NCBI GenBank assembly: GCA_050289625.1
Contig: JBNKGC010000060.1
Span: 1-29,073 of the forward strand
Source: NIC37A-2 sp050289625
Lineage (GTDB): Bacteria; Myxococcota_A; Polyangia; Polyangiales; Polyangiaceae
Reading direction: 5' to 3'
DNA length: 29,073 nt
Shown here: piece by piece, positions 7,981 through 16,280 of the stretch
Layout of the letters: the number at the start of each line of letters is the position of its first letter
Numbering within the stretch: the stretch's first letter is position 1
Notes under the pieces: model-generated
What the model saw: the letters and a program-made list of their open reading frames with translations, nothing else
What the model was told of the DNA's origin: nothing
Databases searched by the model: none
Made by a program: the position numbers and the translations under genes

Positions 7981-9072
7981 ATGAGGGGAAAGCTCGTCGC
8001 CCTGTCAGCCACTGTGCTTTCGGGGGTGGGTTTGGTGGGTGGAATGGTCGCGGGTTGCCGCAGTACCGACCGAGTACGCACGGTGCGCTCCGCTGCGCCG
8101 GACGTACCGGCGCCTGCGGGGAAAGCACCCGCCGAGAGCGCGCAGCCCGGGGCAGCCGTCAGGACCTTGACGACCAACTCGCCGTCGCAGGCCAAGGACC
8201 CAGTCGGAACGAGCGGTCCGGTTGCAGCGGTGCCCAAGCCCCTGCCTCAGGAAGGGACTCCACGCCTCCGCTCCGAGCGCGCCGGATTCGTCGTCGTCGT
8301 ACGCGAGGACTGCGTCGGGGGCGCGCCCACCTACGACCTGACCCTGCACTTCCATGGTCTCGCCAACGTGGTCGAGCGACAGTGGGCGAAAGCCCAAGTG
8401 GACGGGGTGCTAGCCGTGGCCAACGCGGGCGCCTGGTCTCGAGATTACAAGCGAGCCTACGAACACGCTGGCGTGCTCGACGAGCTGCTCACCCAGGTCG
8501 AGGAGCAGCTTCGCGAAGTGTGTCCCGAGCTCCGAGCCAAGCCGCAACGTCTCGCGCTCAGCGGTTGGAGCGCCGGCTACACCGTCGTTCGAGCCGTTCT
8601 GCAGGATGAGGGGCCGACGCGGATCGACGCGGTGCTCTTGGCGGATGGGATCCACGCGCGCCTTTCCAGCGCTCGACCCGGGGGAACGCGCAGCGAGCAT
8701 TCGCGGAGCCCCGAGCCGGGCGACGTGGCGGCTTTCGTCGAGTTCGGACGCCTCGCTGCACGTGGTGACAGGCTGATGAGCATCACTCACAGCGACATTC
8801 GCACCCCGAACTACGCGAGCACGACTGAAACCACGCACTATTTGCTGCAGCAACTGAATCTGGAACGCCAGAGTTTGGGCGCGTCCACCGCGGAGGGCCA
8901 GCGGAGCCTGGTCGAGGCAGGTGGTTTCCGACTGCGGGGGTACGCCGGGCTCACGGCGAAGGACCACGCGTGGCACCTGCACCACCTCGGCGAGACGACG
9001 CTGCTGGACCTCCGTCACTTCTGGAACGACCACCGCGACAGTCCAGCGCGTCTCCCTCCCGCGGACGAATGA
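7981..9072 (+). CDS. alpha/beta-hydrolase-fold lipoprotein
   Basis: 363 residues from the ATG at 7981, chosen because it starts a lipoprotein signal (MRGKLVAL, hydrophobic core, VAGC with Cys26). An upstream ATG at 7936 would bury the signal. Residues 27-95 are a Pro/Ala/Thr linker. The hydrolase part shows HFHG at 123-126 (oxyanion-hole strand) and the nucleophile elbow GWSAG with Ser197, arranged as in esterase/PHB-depolymerase-like enzymes. LADGIH shortly after may supply the acid, and the His-rich DHAWHLHHLG near the C-terminus the catalytic His. Substrate cannot be told from sequence. It is predicted to be anchored in the outer or inner membrane facing the periplasm or outside. No operon partner is evident. 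Confidence 0.8.
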   Translation: MRGKLVALSATVLSGVGLVGGMVAGCRSTDRVRTVRSAAPDVPAPAGKAPAESAQPGAAVRTLTTNSPSQAKDPVGTSGPVAAVPKPLPQEGTPRLRSERAGFVVVVREDCVGGAPTYDLTLHFHGLANVVERQWAKAQVDGVLAVANAGAWSRDYKRAYEHAGVLDELLTQVEEQLREVCPELRAKPQRLALSGWSAGYTVVRAVLQDEGPTRIDAVLLADGIHARLSSARPGGTRSEHSRSPEPGDVAAFVEFGRLAARGDRLMSITHSDIRTPNYASTTETTHYLLQQLNLERQSLGASTAEGQRSLVEAGGFRLRGYAGLTAKDHAWHLHHLGETTLLDLRHFWNDHRDSPARLPPADE

Positions 9073-9545
9073 CACCCGCCTGGGAGAGACACCGGGCAGC
9101 GCTTCGAAACGCGCCTGGGAGACGCTCCCTCGCAGCGGTCCGCCTGATGCGGGCCGCGGTCTCTGCGAGATCGTGGACGCGCGGCTCGAACGTCGACGGC
9201 TGGAGGGGCTGCTGTGGTCGTTCGGCGCCGCCCACCGACCGTCAAATTTCCCGGTCTGTGACGGACCCGACACATCGCTCGATAAAATCAGCCTTTACCA
9301 TTCACCACTCACACCTTATCGCACCCGACGCGTCGACTGCGTTGAATCACGCGCGCAAATGCGTGTGATTCTCCCTCCTTCAGGTTGGTTAGTTCACTTA
9401 CCTGCGATCGCTCGCGTGTCAGCTCGTCACAGGGCGCATCGGCAATCTTTCAACGACCTTGAGTCTTCCGCCCTCATCTGTTGCCCTGGGCCCACGGCTG
9501 TTGACCCAACTTCGCGGCCCCTCAGCCGCAATAGGAGAGATACAG
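9073..9545. other. 473-bp intergenic region
   Basis: No convincing gene on either strand. The first 170 bases are GC-rich. From about 9250 the sequence becomes more A/T-rich, as expected for a promoter zone, and contains the inverted repeat at 9344-9371. A TTGACC at 9501 could be a -35 element, but no good -10 follows. A clear Shine-Dalgarno (aggaga, 9533-9538) belongs to the next gene. Confidence 0.6.
9344..9371. promoter_or_regulatory. 11-bp inverted repeat upstream of the propeller lipoprotein
   Basis: gaatcacgcgc at 9344-9354 pairs with gcgtgtgattc at 9361-9371 (one G-U pair) around a 6-base loop. No T-tract follows. It is 175 bases before the start codon at 9546, so it may be an operator or an RNA hairpin, or mark the end of the 7981-9072 transcript. 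Confidence 0.4.
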
Positions 9546-11000
9546 ATGAGAACTCTGAGAGGCGGAGCCTTTGGGCTCGCCGCAGTTTGTGCGCTCGTGT
9601 CGAGCGCGTGTGTCAATACACCCGCGAATTCCGCACCCCCTCCTCCGGCCGCGCCCACTGCGACCGTCACGCAGCCTGCGACCGCTGCCACCGCCCCTGG
9701 GGCGCCGGCCACAGGCCAACCCGTCGCGCCCGCAGAGCCCGCAGCACCCAAGCTGGTCATGGCCCTCAAAGACGTAGGCTTCGCCGCTCCCGAGGCGATT
9801 CTCTACAACGCCGATGAGGACGTGTACCTGGTCAGCAACGTCAACGGGAAGCCCACAGACGCCGACCGCAACGGCTTCATTTCCAAGGTGGGCCCGGATG
9901 GAAAGGTCATCGACCTGAAGTGGATCGATGGCGCGAAGCCGGGCGTCAATCTCGATGCGCCCAAGGGAATGGCCATCTCGAATGGCTACCTCTACGTCTC
10001 GGACATCAAGTGGATCCGCGTGTTCGACGTGAAGACGGGCGCGCCCAAGGGCAAGCTCTTCGCCAAAGGCGCGACCTTCCTGAACGGCATGTCCACGGGC
10101 CCCGACGGGATGGTCTATCTCTCCGATACTGGATGGAAGGCTGGTGCCCAGGGCTTTGACAACACCGGTTCCGACACGATCTTCAAGCTCGATCCGAAGA
10201 AGGCCAAGGCCGAGCCCCTCGCCAGTGACAAGAGCCTGGCCAATCCGAACGGCGTCGTCGCAACGAAAGACGGCCTCTGGGTGGTCAACGCCGGCGGCGA
10301 GCTGTTCAAGCTCGGAAAGGACGGCAAGAAGGAGCAAGTCACGAAGCTCGCGAAAGGCGCCCTGGATGGCGTCGTCGCTCTCGACAACGGCGACTTCCTG
10401 GTGTCGAGCTGGGAGGCTGCGGCCGTCTACCACGGCAAACCCGGCGGACAGTTTTCGGTCCTCGTGGGCGATCTCAAGTCGCCCGCCAGCATCGGGCACG
10501 ACACGAAGCGGAATCGCCTCCTCGTCCCGAAGATGACCGAGAATCAGGCGCTCATCTACGCGCTTCCCGGCGGTCCCGCGACGCCCACGCCGGCCGCTCC
10601 GGCTCAGCCCGCGGCCAAGCCCGCCGCCCCGGCAACGCCAGCCAAGGCAGCTGCTCCCGCCCAACCGGCAGCAGCCGCGAAGCCGGCGGCTCCGGCCAAG
10701 CCGGCAATGCCAGCTGCCCCGGCGAAACCCGTCGCTGCGAAGCCAGCTCCGAAAGCGGCGCCAGCGAAGCCCGCCGCTGCGGCCAAACCCGCGACGCCAG
10801 CCACGCCGGCCAAACCTGCGACTCCGGCCCAGCCGGCGCCCAAAGCCGCTCCGGCGGAGCCAGCGGTTCCGGCGAAGCCCGCGACTCCCGCAAAGCCGCC
10901 GGAGACCAAGCCCGCGCCGAAACCGGCGCCCGCCAGGCCCGCTCCGGCTCCGAAGGCAGCACCGGCTCCTGCGGCGCCGGCTCCGGCTCCGAAGAACTGA
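9546..11000 (+). CDS. SMP-30/NHL-type propeller lipoprotein with Ala/Pro/Lys-rich tail
   Basis: 484 residues. The ATG at 9546 has aggaga seven bases upstream and begins a signal peptide ending LVSSAC (Cys22). There is a Pro/Ala/Thr linker to about residue 73, then a six-bladed-propeller-type domain (about 75-340) with repeated strands such as APEAILYNADEDVYLVSNV, APKGMAISNGYLYVSD, FLNGMSTGPDGMVYLSDTG and NPNGVVATKDGLWVVN, the pattern of SMP-30/gluconolactonase and NHL repeats. The last 145 residues are PAKPAAPA-type repeats, like AlgP or histone-H1 tails. Substrate is unknown; sugar-lactone or ligand-binding roles are possible. The Lys-rich tail may contact anionic envelope polymers or nucleic acid (speculation). 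A strong hairpin follows. Confidence 0.85.
   Translation: MRTLRGGAFGLAAVCALVSSACVNTPANSAPPPPAAPTATVTQPATAATAPGAPATGQPVAPAEPAAPKLVMALKDVGFAAPEAILYNADEDVYLVSNVNGKPTDADRNGFISKVGPDGKVIDLKWIDGAKPGVNLDAPKGMAISNGYLYVSDIKWIRVFDVKTGAPKGKLFAKGATFLNGMSTGPDGMVYLSDTGWKAGAQGFDNTGSDTIFKLDPKKAKAEPLASDKSLANPNGVVATKDGLWVVNAGGELFKLGKDGKKEQVTKLAKGALDGVVALDNGDFLVSSWEAAAVYHGKPGGQFSVLVGDLKSPASIGHDTKRNRLLVPKMTENQALIYALPGGPATPTPAAPAQPAAKPAAPATPAKAAAPAQPAAAAKPAAPAKPAMPAAPAKPVAAKPAPKAAPAKPAAAAKPATPATPAKPATPAQPAPKAAPAEPAVPAKPATPAKPPETKPAPKPAPARPAPAPKAAPAPAAPAPAPKN
10562..10997 (+). repeat. degenerate Ala/Pro/Lys coding repeat
   Basis: About 145 codons of imperfect PAKPAAPAKPA / PKAAPA units forming the C-terminal tail of the propeller lipoprotein. 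The skewed base composition produces long meaningless open frames on both strands here. Confidence 0.9.
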
Positions 11001-11026
11001 GACTGGGGGACTCGTCCCGCGTCGTT

Positions 11027-11055
11027 CGGCAGGGTGCTCCTTCGGCACCCTGCCG
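11027..11055 (+). terminator. strong hairpin after the propeller lipoprotein gene
   Basis: A perfect 11-bp GC-rich stem (11027-11037 cggcagggtgc with 11045-11055) and a 7-base loop, starting 27 bases after the stop codon. There is no T-tract, so it may act as a 3' stabilising or pausing structure rather than a classic intrinsic terminator. Confidence 0.6.
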
Positions 11056-11105
11056 CGCGACCGACCCCCGATGATGGCTGCCGAAAGCCATGGCACACTC
11101 CGGAT

Positions 11106-11513
11106 GTGTCCGAGGGAGCCCCTCTCTACATCGTGGACGGTTTCAACGTGCTGCATGCGGTCGTCCTTCGAGGTCGTGACCGCAGCCAGTGGTGGAGCGC
11201 AGAGAATCAACGCAAGGTGTGCGAACTTGCCCTCGACTTTTCGGAGGGTGAGGTGTGGGTGGTTTTCGATGCCGGCCGAAGGCACTCGGAGCGTTGCGAG
11301 GCGCCGGAAGGACTCTCGCTCCACTTCGCGCCCCATGCCGACGACTGGATCGTCGACCGCGCGCGGGAGCTCGACGGGATCCGTCCGCTCTATGTCGTGA
11401 GTTCCGATCGCCCGCTACTCGATCGCGCTCGTCAGTACGGAGCGCACCGGCTTTCACCTTGGGAGTTCCGAAGCCTGTGCGAGGATGGCGCGGCCGAAGG
11501 CCCTTCCGACTGA
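11106..11513 (+). CDS. NYN-domain (YacP/Rae1-like) nuclease-fold protein
   Basis: 135 residues from the GTG at 11106, which leads straight into the family start LYIVDGFNVLHAVV. The frame opens at 11034, but that extension lies in the hairpin. NYN/PIN-fold hallmarks are in order: IVDGFNVLH (first acidic residue), VWVVFDAGRRHS, HADDWIVDRAREL (paired Asp) and LYVVSSDRPLLDRARQYGAHRLSPWEF. These match YacP/DUF901-type proteins; Bacillus Rae1 is a ribosome-associated mRNA endonuclease of this family. The length is shorter than most, essentially the bare domain. No ribosome-binding site stands out and the start is uncertain by some codons. It is followed by a metzincin remnant rather than an intact partner gene. 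Confidence 0.85.
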   Translation: MSEGAPLYIVDGFNVLHAVVLRGRDRSQWWSAENQRKVCELALDFSEGEVWVVFDAGRRHSERCEAPEGLSLHFAPHADDWIVDRARELDGIRPLYVVSSDRPLLDRARQYGAHRLSPWEFRSLCEDGAAEGPSD

Positions 11514-11527
11514 ACCTGCCAAAAAAC

Positions 11528-11635
11528 ATCTCGCGGTTCCGAGCTCGACGTGGCTCCCGAAGCGAAGAGCACACGCGCGGGCGCCTCGCCAAGACGGTGG
11601 TTCACGAGGTGGGACACACCCTCGGCCTACGCCAT
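11528..11635 (+). pseudogene. remnant of a metzincin zinc metalloprotease
   Basis: Between the NYN gene stop and the minus-strand gene, one plus-strand frame reads RGRLAKTVVHEVGHTLGLRH. It contains a perfect metzincin zinc signature HExxHxxGxxH (His codon at 11603, final His at 11633), as in archaemetzincin and matrixin proteases. There is no start codon with a ribosome site and no N-terminal domain. After the last His the frame does not continue with the expected Cys-rich archaemetzincin motif. Only about 35-40 codons look genuine, so this is a decayed or truncated fragment. A chance occurrence is possible but unlikely for the complete signature with flanking hydrophobic residues. Confidence 0.5.
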
Positions 11636-11674
11636 CGAGCTCCCGTCGTCTTTCGCCCATCGACGATGGCTATT

Positions 11675-12346
11675 TCATCCAGCTCCGAGCACCCGAATCC
11701 GATCCGACTCGATGACGTGCACACCCTGGGACAGCTCGGGCAACGTAGAAGCTCGAACCATGGCACGCGCTACGACGTCCGCGTCGATGGCGCGGTATTT
11801 TCTGAGCCCTCCGACCAGGATGACCCCGAGGGGCTTCGCCACGAGGGCACCGAGCCGCTCGCCCACGCGCACTTCCTCTCGATCCCCGAGGAGCAGAGAG
11901 GGACGAAAGACCAAAAGGCTGGGAAAGCCGAGCTTCCCCAGGGCCCCCTCGGTCTCCCCTTTGACTCGGTTGTAGAAGATCTTCGACTCAGGGTCCGCTC
12001 CCAATGAGCTCACCACACAGAACCGGGATGCCCCCGCGCTTCGGGCGAGGCTGGCGAAGGCCACCACGTAGTCGTGGTCGACCCGGCGGAACGCCTCTTG
12101 GCTCCCGGCCTTCTTGATCGTCGTTCCCAAAGCGCAGAACGCCACCGCCGGTCCCTCACCGAGCGGAGCCGTCAGGGAGTCGAAGTCCACCACGTGCTCC
12201 CGTGCGCAGCCCGCAGCGTCCGCAGGCGCGGAGAGCGGACGCCGGGTAAACGCGACCACGGACGAAAACGCCGAGTCCTTGCCCGACAGCTCGCGCAGGA
12301 GCTCTCCACCCACGAGACCCGTCGCGCCCGCCAGCCAGGCCTGCAT
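11675..12346 (-). CDS. NAD(P)-binding Rossmann protein, HTATIP2-like
   Basis: 223 residues. The dinucleotide-binding motif GATGLVGGELL sits at the very N-terminus, followed by VVAFTRRP (second strand), FCALGTTIKKAGSQEAFRRVD, VVSSLGADPESKIFYNRVKGETE (a Tyr-x3-Lys-like element) and LLVFRPSLLLGDRE. These are typical of short atypical SDR/NmrA-like proteins related to HTATIP2 and the YbjT-type oxidoreductases. Such proteins bind NADPH, but their substrates are mostly unknown. Its ATG lies one base after the metH stop (TGAcATG), so it is almost certainly translated from the metH mRNA. Whether it has a role in methionine metabolism is unknown. Confidence 0.85.
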   Translation of the reverse strand: MQAWLAGATGLVGGELLRELSGKDSAFSSVVAFTRRPLSAPADAAGCAREHVVDFDSLTAPLGEGPAVAFCALGTTIKKAGSQEAFRRVDHDYVVAFASLARSAGASRFCVVSSLGADPESKIFYNRVKGETEGALGKLGFPSLLVFRPSLLLGDREEVRVGERLGALVAKPLGVILVGGLRKYRAIDADVVARAMVRASTLPELSQGVHVIESDRIRVLGAG

Positions 12347-12347
12347 G

Positions 12348-15300
12348 TCAGTTCTCGGGTTCGTAGCCGAGGTTCGGCCTGAGCCAGGTTTCGGCTTCCT
12401 GCACGCTCACCCCTTTGCGGCGCGCGTAGTCTTCGACCTGGTCGCGCCCCACGCGCCCCACGCTGAAATACTTGGCTTTCGGGTGCCCGAAATACATGCC
12501 ACTGACGCTCGCGGCCGGAGTCATCGCACAACTCTCGGTGAGATCGATGCCCACTTCGCGCGCGCCGAGCAGCTCGAAGAGCTTCGTCTTTTCCGAGTGG
12601 TCGGGACACGCGGGATAGCCGAACGCCGGTCGGATGCCGCGGTAGTTCTCCGCGATCAGATCCTCGTTCGTGAGAGAGACGCCGTCTTCGTAGCCCCACT
12701 CCTGACGAACCCGGGCGTGCATCAGCTCAGCGAACGCCTCCGCCAAACGGTCCGCCAAGGCCTTGACCATGATCGCGTTGTAGTCGTCATGGTCAGCCTC
12801 GTACTTCTTCGCGAGCTCGTCCGCTCCGATGCCCGCGGTCACCGCGAAGGCGCCCACGTAGTCGGGGATGCCGCTGTCCTTCGGTGCCACGAAGTCCGCG
12901 AGCGATCGGCACGGATCCTTTTCTCCGCGGCTCTGCTGCTCGCGCAGCATCGGGAAGCGCATCAGCTCTTTGTCGCGTGATTCGTCCTCGTACAGGACGA
13001 CGTCGTCGCCGTCGGCGGCAGCCGGCCAGAAACCGTAGGTCGCTTGCGCAGTGAGGAGCTTCTCGTCGATGAGCTTCTTCAAGAGCGTCGTGCCGTTTTT
13101 GTAGAGCTCGCGAGCAGCTTCTCCGTATTCCTCGCTCTCCAAAATGCCCGGGAAGCGCCCCTTCAGCTCCCAGGCCGTAAAGAAGAAAGACCAGTCGATG
13201 AACTCGCTGATCTCCTCGAGGGGAAAATCCTGGAGGGTCCGGCGGCCGATGAACGCGGGCTTCGACACGTCTTCGGCCCGCCACTCGATGGGCACTCCTC
13301 GCCCCTTGGCCACCTGGTAGTCGATCAGCGGTCGCTTCTGCTTGCCCCCATGAATCCCGCGCAGGCGCTCCTGATCCACACGGGTCTTGTCCATGAAGGA
13401 GTCGCGCTGCTTGTCATCGAGCAACGCGCTCACGACGCCAACGGCGCGCGATGCATCGAGCACGTGGACGACCGGACCCTTGTACTCGGGGGCGATCTTC
13501 ACGGCCGTGTGCTGGCGACTGGTCGTCGCTCCACCGATGAGGAGCGGCATGCTCATCTCCCGCCGCTCCATCTCCTTGGCGACGAGGACCATCTCATCGA
13601 GGCTCGGCGTGATCAGACCGCTCAGGCCGATCATGTCGGCGTTCTGAGCCACGGCCTCCGTGAGGATCTTGTCCATCGGCACCATCACGCCGAGATCGAT
13701 CACTTCGTAGCTGTTGCAGCCGAGCACCACGCCCACGATGTTCTTTCCGATGTCGTGCACGTCGCCTTTGACGGTGGCCATCAGCACGCGGCCGTTGCTC
13801 GACACGCCGTCGCTCCGTTCGGCCTCCATGAAGGGCTCGAGGTAGGCCACGCCTTTCTTCATGACTCGTGCGCTCTTCACCACCTGCGGGAGAAACATCT
13901 TGCCGGCGCCGAAGAGATCGCCCACCACGCTCATGCCGTCCATCATCGGCCCTTCGATCACGAAGATCGGACGGCCCAGCTTCTGGCGCGCTTCTTCGAC
14001 GTCGTCCTCGATGTAGTCGGCGATCCCTTGAACAAGGGCATGCTCGATGCGCTTTTCGACGGGCGCCTCCCGCCACGACAGATCGAGCTCCCTCTTCTTG
14101 CCAGTGCCCCTGACCTGCTCGGCAAAGGCAACGAGCCGCTCGGTTGCGTCCTCGCGCCGATCCCAGAGGACGTCTTCGACTCGCTCCAGGAGCTCCTTGT
14201 CGATGTCTTCGTAGACCTCGAGCTGACCGGCGTTGACGATTCCCATGTCCATGCCGGCCTTGACCGCCACGTAGAGGAAAGCCGAGTGCATCGCCTCGCG
14301 CACCACGTTGTTCCCTCGGAAGGAGAACGACAGGTTGCTGATACCACCGCTGACGAGAGCACCGGGCAGGTGCTTCTTGATGAGCTTCGTGGCTTCGATA
14401 AAGTTGATCGCAAAGCGATTGTGCCCCTCGATGCCCGTCGCCACAGCGAACACGTTCGGGTCGAAGATGATGTCCGTGGGTGCGAACCCGACCTTTTCGG
14501 TCAAAAGTCCGTACGCCCGCTTGCAGATCTCGAACTTGCGCTCGGTGGTGTCCGCCTGGCCCTGCTCGTCGAACGCCATGACGACGGCAGCAGCGCCATA
14601 GTTCTTCACCTTGTGCGCCTTTTCGAGGAAGTCTTCCTCGCCTTCCTTGAGGCTGATCGAGTTCACGATCGCCTTGCCCTGCACGCACTTGAGGCCCGCC
14701 TCGATGACTGACCACTTCGAGCTGTCGATCATGATCGGCACCCGAGCGATCTCCGGTTCGGTCGAGACCAGGTTCAGGAACTTGGTCATCGCCGCTTCGG
14801 AATCGAGCATGGCCTCGTCCATGTTCACGTCGACGATGTTGGCGCCGCTGCGCACCTGTTCGGACGCGACATCGAGGGCCGTGTTGTAGTCCCCCTGCAT
14901 GATCAGGTTCTTGAACTTCGCGCTGCCGGTGACGTTCGAGCGCTCGCCCACCATGATGAAGTTGCTCTCCGGACGGATGACGAGCGGCTCGAGCCCACTG
15001 AAATGACTCAGGGAATCCGGTTCTGAGGGCTTGCGTGGCTCCTTGTCCCGGAGCTTCTTGGCGATGGCTTCGATGTGGGCAGGCGTGGTTCCGCAGCAAC
15101 CACCGACGATGTTCACGAGGCCGCTGTCGGCGAACTCCTCGAGCAGGGACGACGTCTGGTCGGGCGTCTCGTCGTATCCGCCGAACGCATTCGGTAGGCC
15201 CGCGTTGGGGTAACAACTGATGAGACTCGTGGAGACCTTGCTCAGATCCGCGATGTAGGGGCGCATTTCCGTCGCCCCGAGGGAGCAGTTCACGCCTACG

Positions 15301-16031
15301 GACAAAGGCTTGGCATGAGCCACCATGTCCCAGAAGGCCTCCACCGTCTGTCCGTTCAACGTCCGGCCGCTGCGGTCGGTGATGGAGACGCTGAGCATCA
15401 CCGGCAGGTGCACGCCCTTCTCCTCGTAGATGCGCTCGACGGCGAGCAGAGCCGCCTTGAGGTTGAGCGTGTCGAACGCCGTCTCGATGAGCATGATGTC
15501 GACGCCACCCTCGATCAGCGCCCGCGCTTGCTCCTCGTAGGCCTCCCGCACCTGATCGAAGGTGTGGGTACGCATCGACGGATCGTTCACGTTCGGCGAG
15601 ATGCTGAGGGTGCGGTTCGTGGGCCCCAGGGCTCCCGCGACGAAGCGAGGCCTGTCCGGGTTTTCGTTGGAAAACTCGTCAGCTGCGGCCCGAGCGATCC
15701 GAGCCGCCTCGACGTTCAGCTCCGTCACGAGGGGCTCCATGGCGTAGTCCGCCTGGGAGATGCGGTTCGCGTTGAACGTGTTCGTTTCCAGGATGTCGGC
15801 GCCCGCCCTCAGAAAATCCCGGTGAACTTCGCGGATGATGTCCGGGCGAGTGAGAACGAGCATCTCGTTGTCACCCTTGAGGTCGTGGCCGTGGTCTTTG
15901 AACTTTTCACCGCGGAAATCAGCCTCCTCCAGGGGATGACCCTGGAGAGACGTTCCCATCGCTCCGTCGAGGATGAGGATCCGCTTCTGGGCGAGGGACT
16001 GCAGGAGCTGGGTCTTGTCGTCGTGGGACAT
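12348..16031 (-). CDS. metH: cobalamin-dependent methionine synthase
   Basis: 1227 residues, the same length as the E. coli enzyme. Transfers methyl from 5-methyl-THF via methylcobalamin to homocysteine. Modules in order: homocysteine domain with zinc ligands Cys249 (VNCSLG), Cys312 and Cys313 (GGCCGTTPAH); folate domain starting MVGERSNVTGSAKFKNLI near 360; cap; B12-binding Rossmann domain with D757-x-H759-x-x-G (KGDVHDIGKNIVG), His759 being the lower cobalt ligand; and the SAM-binding reactivation domain near the C-terminus (RGIRPAFGYPACPDH, YFSVGRVGRDQ). All key residues are present, so it should be active. The start ATG at 16031 has a modest GAG ahead of it. I looked for a B12 or SAM/SAH riboswitch in the leader and recognised none. 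It is followed by the NAD(P)-binding protein and is divergent from the Grx fusion. Confidence 0.98.
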   Translation of the reverse strand: MSHDDKTQLLQSLAQKRILILDGAMGTSLQGHPLEEADFRGEKFKDHGHDLKGDNEMLVLTRPDIIREVHRDFLRAGADILETNTFNANRISQADYAMEPLVTELNVEAARIARAAADEFSNENPDRPRFVAGALGPTNRTLSISPNVNDPSMRTHTFDQVREAYEEQARALIEGGVDIMLIETAFDTLNLKAALLAVERIYEEKGVHLPVMLSVSITDRSGRTLNGQTVEAFWDMVAHAKPLSVGVNCSLGATEMRPYIADLSKVSTSLISCYPNAGLPNAFGGYDETPDQTSSLLEEFADSGLVNIVGGCCGTTPAHIEAIAKKLRDKEPRKPSEPDSLSHFSGLEPLVIRPESNFIMVGERSNVTGSAKFKNLIMQGDYNTALDVASEQVRSGANIVDVNMDEAMLDSEAAMTKFLNLVSTEPEIARVPIMIDSSKWSVIEAGLKCVQGKAIVNSISLKEGEEDFLEKAHKVKNYGAAAVVMAFDEQGQADTTERKFEICKRAYGLLTEKVGFAPTDIIFDPNVFAVATGIEGHNRFAINFIEATKLIKKHLPGALVSGGISNLSFSFRGNNVVREAMHSAFLYVAVKAGMDMGIVNAGQLEVYEDIDKELLERVEDVLWDRREDATERLVAFAEQVRGTGKKRELDLSWREAPVEKRIEHALVQGIADYIEDDVEEARQKLGRPIFVIEGPMMDGMSVVGDLFGAGKMFLPQVVKSARVMKKGVAYLEPFMEAERSDGVSSNGRVLMATVKGDVHDIGKNIVGVVLGCNSYEVIDLGVMVPMDKILTEAVAQNADMIGLSGLITPSLDEMVLVAKEMERREMSMPLLIGGATTSRQHTAVKIAPEYKGPVVHVLDASRAVGVVSALLDDKQRDSFMDKTRVDQERLRGIHGGKQKRPLIDYQVAKGRGVPIEWRAEDVSKPAFIGRRTLQDFPLEEISEFIDWSFFFTAWELKGRFPGILESEEYGEAARELYKNGTTLLKKLIDEKLLTAQATYGFWPAAADGDDVVLYEDESRDKELMRFPMLREQQSRGEKDPCRSLADFVAPKDSGIPDYVGAFAVTAGIGADELAKKYEADHDDYNAIMVKALADRLAEAFAELMHARVRQEWGYEDGVSLTNEDLIAENYRGIRPAFGYPACPDHSEKTKLFELLGAREVGIDLTESCAMTPAASVSGMYFGHPKAKYFSVGRVGRDQVEDYARRKGVSVQEAETWLRPNLGYEPEN

Positions 16032-16105
16032 GATCTCGATGGCTAGCGCCGAAGCCCGGCAATCCGGGGGCTTTTCGGGGTCCGAGTGCGGGAAGCAGCG
16101 CTCGG

Positions 16106-16139
16106 GTACGGCTCTTTACACCGTACGGCTCTGTACACC
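16106..16139. repeat. 17-bp tandem direct repeat in the metH/Grx divergent promoter region
   Basis: gtacggctctttacacc (16106-16122) is followed immediately by gtacggctctgtacacc (16123-16139), differing at one base. Each copy contains a gtac...tac half-dyad. It is 75 bases upstream of the metH start and about 140 before the Grx fusion. It is a candidate operator pair; the head-to-tail arrangement and lack of spacer also fit a local duplication. Confidence 0.55.
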
Positions 16140-16280
16140 GAATGTTGTGGTCGATCGAAGCCTCGCCGGCTCGATCCGCGGCTATTCTGCGGGGAAACCG
16201 CCCAGGGCGGACGATGACGCAGCGTCCCACCCCAGCGCCTGCACTTTGACACCGGTGACGCCAAGGCCCAAATAGCCACC

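Noticed and set aside
9522..11336. 604-residue minus-strand open frame
   Set aside because: It is the antisense of the propeller lipoprotein and its Ala/Pro/Lys tail; the translation is Arg/Gly-rich with no recognisable fold. The plus-strand gene has a ribosome site, signal peptide and propeller motifs.
11636..11760. Continuation of the metzincin fragment with matrixin-like STM and DDV residues
   Set aside because: From 11675 the plus-strand frame is antisense to the conserved C-terminus of the NAD(P)-binding protein, so the resemblance there is likely coincidence.
13044..14711. 555-residue plus-strand open frame inside metH
   Set aside because: metH is conserved residue by residue over this stretch; the antisense frame is His/Asp-rich noise produced by GC-rich codon use.
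16032..16280. Cobalamin, SAM or SAH riboswitch upstream of metH
   Set aside because: I searched by eye for a B12-box-like GCCACTG and SAM/SAH aptamer patterns on the minus strand and found none; only short GC hairpins and the 17-bp repeat are present. A covariance-model search would settle it.
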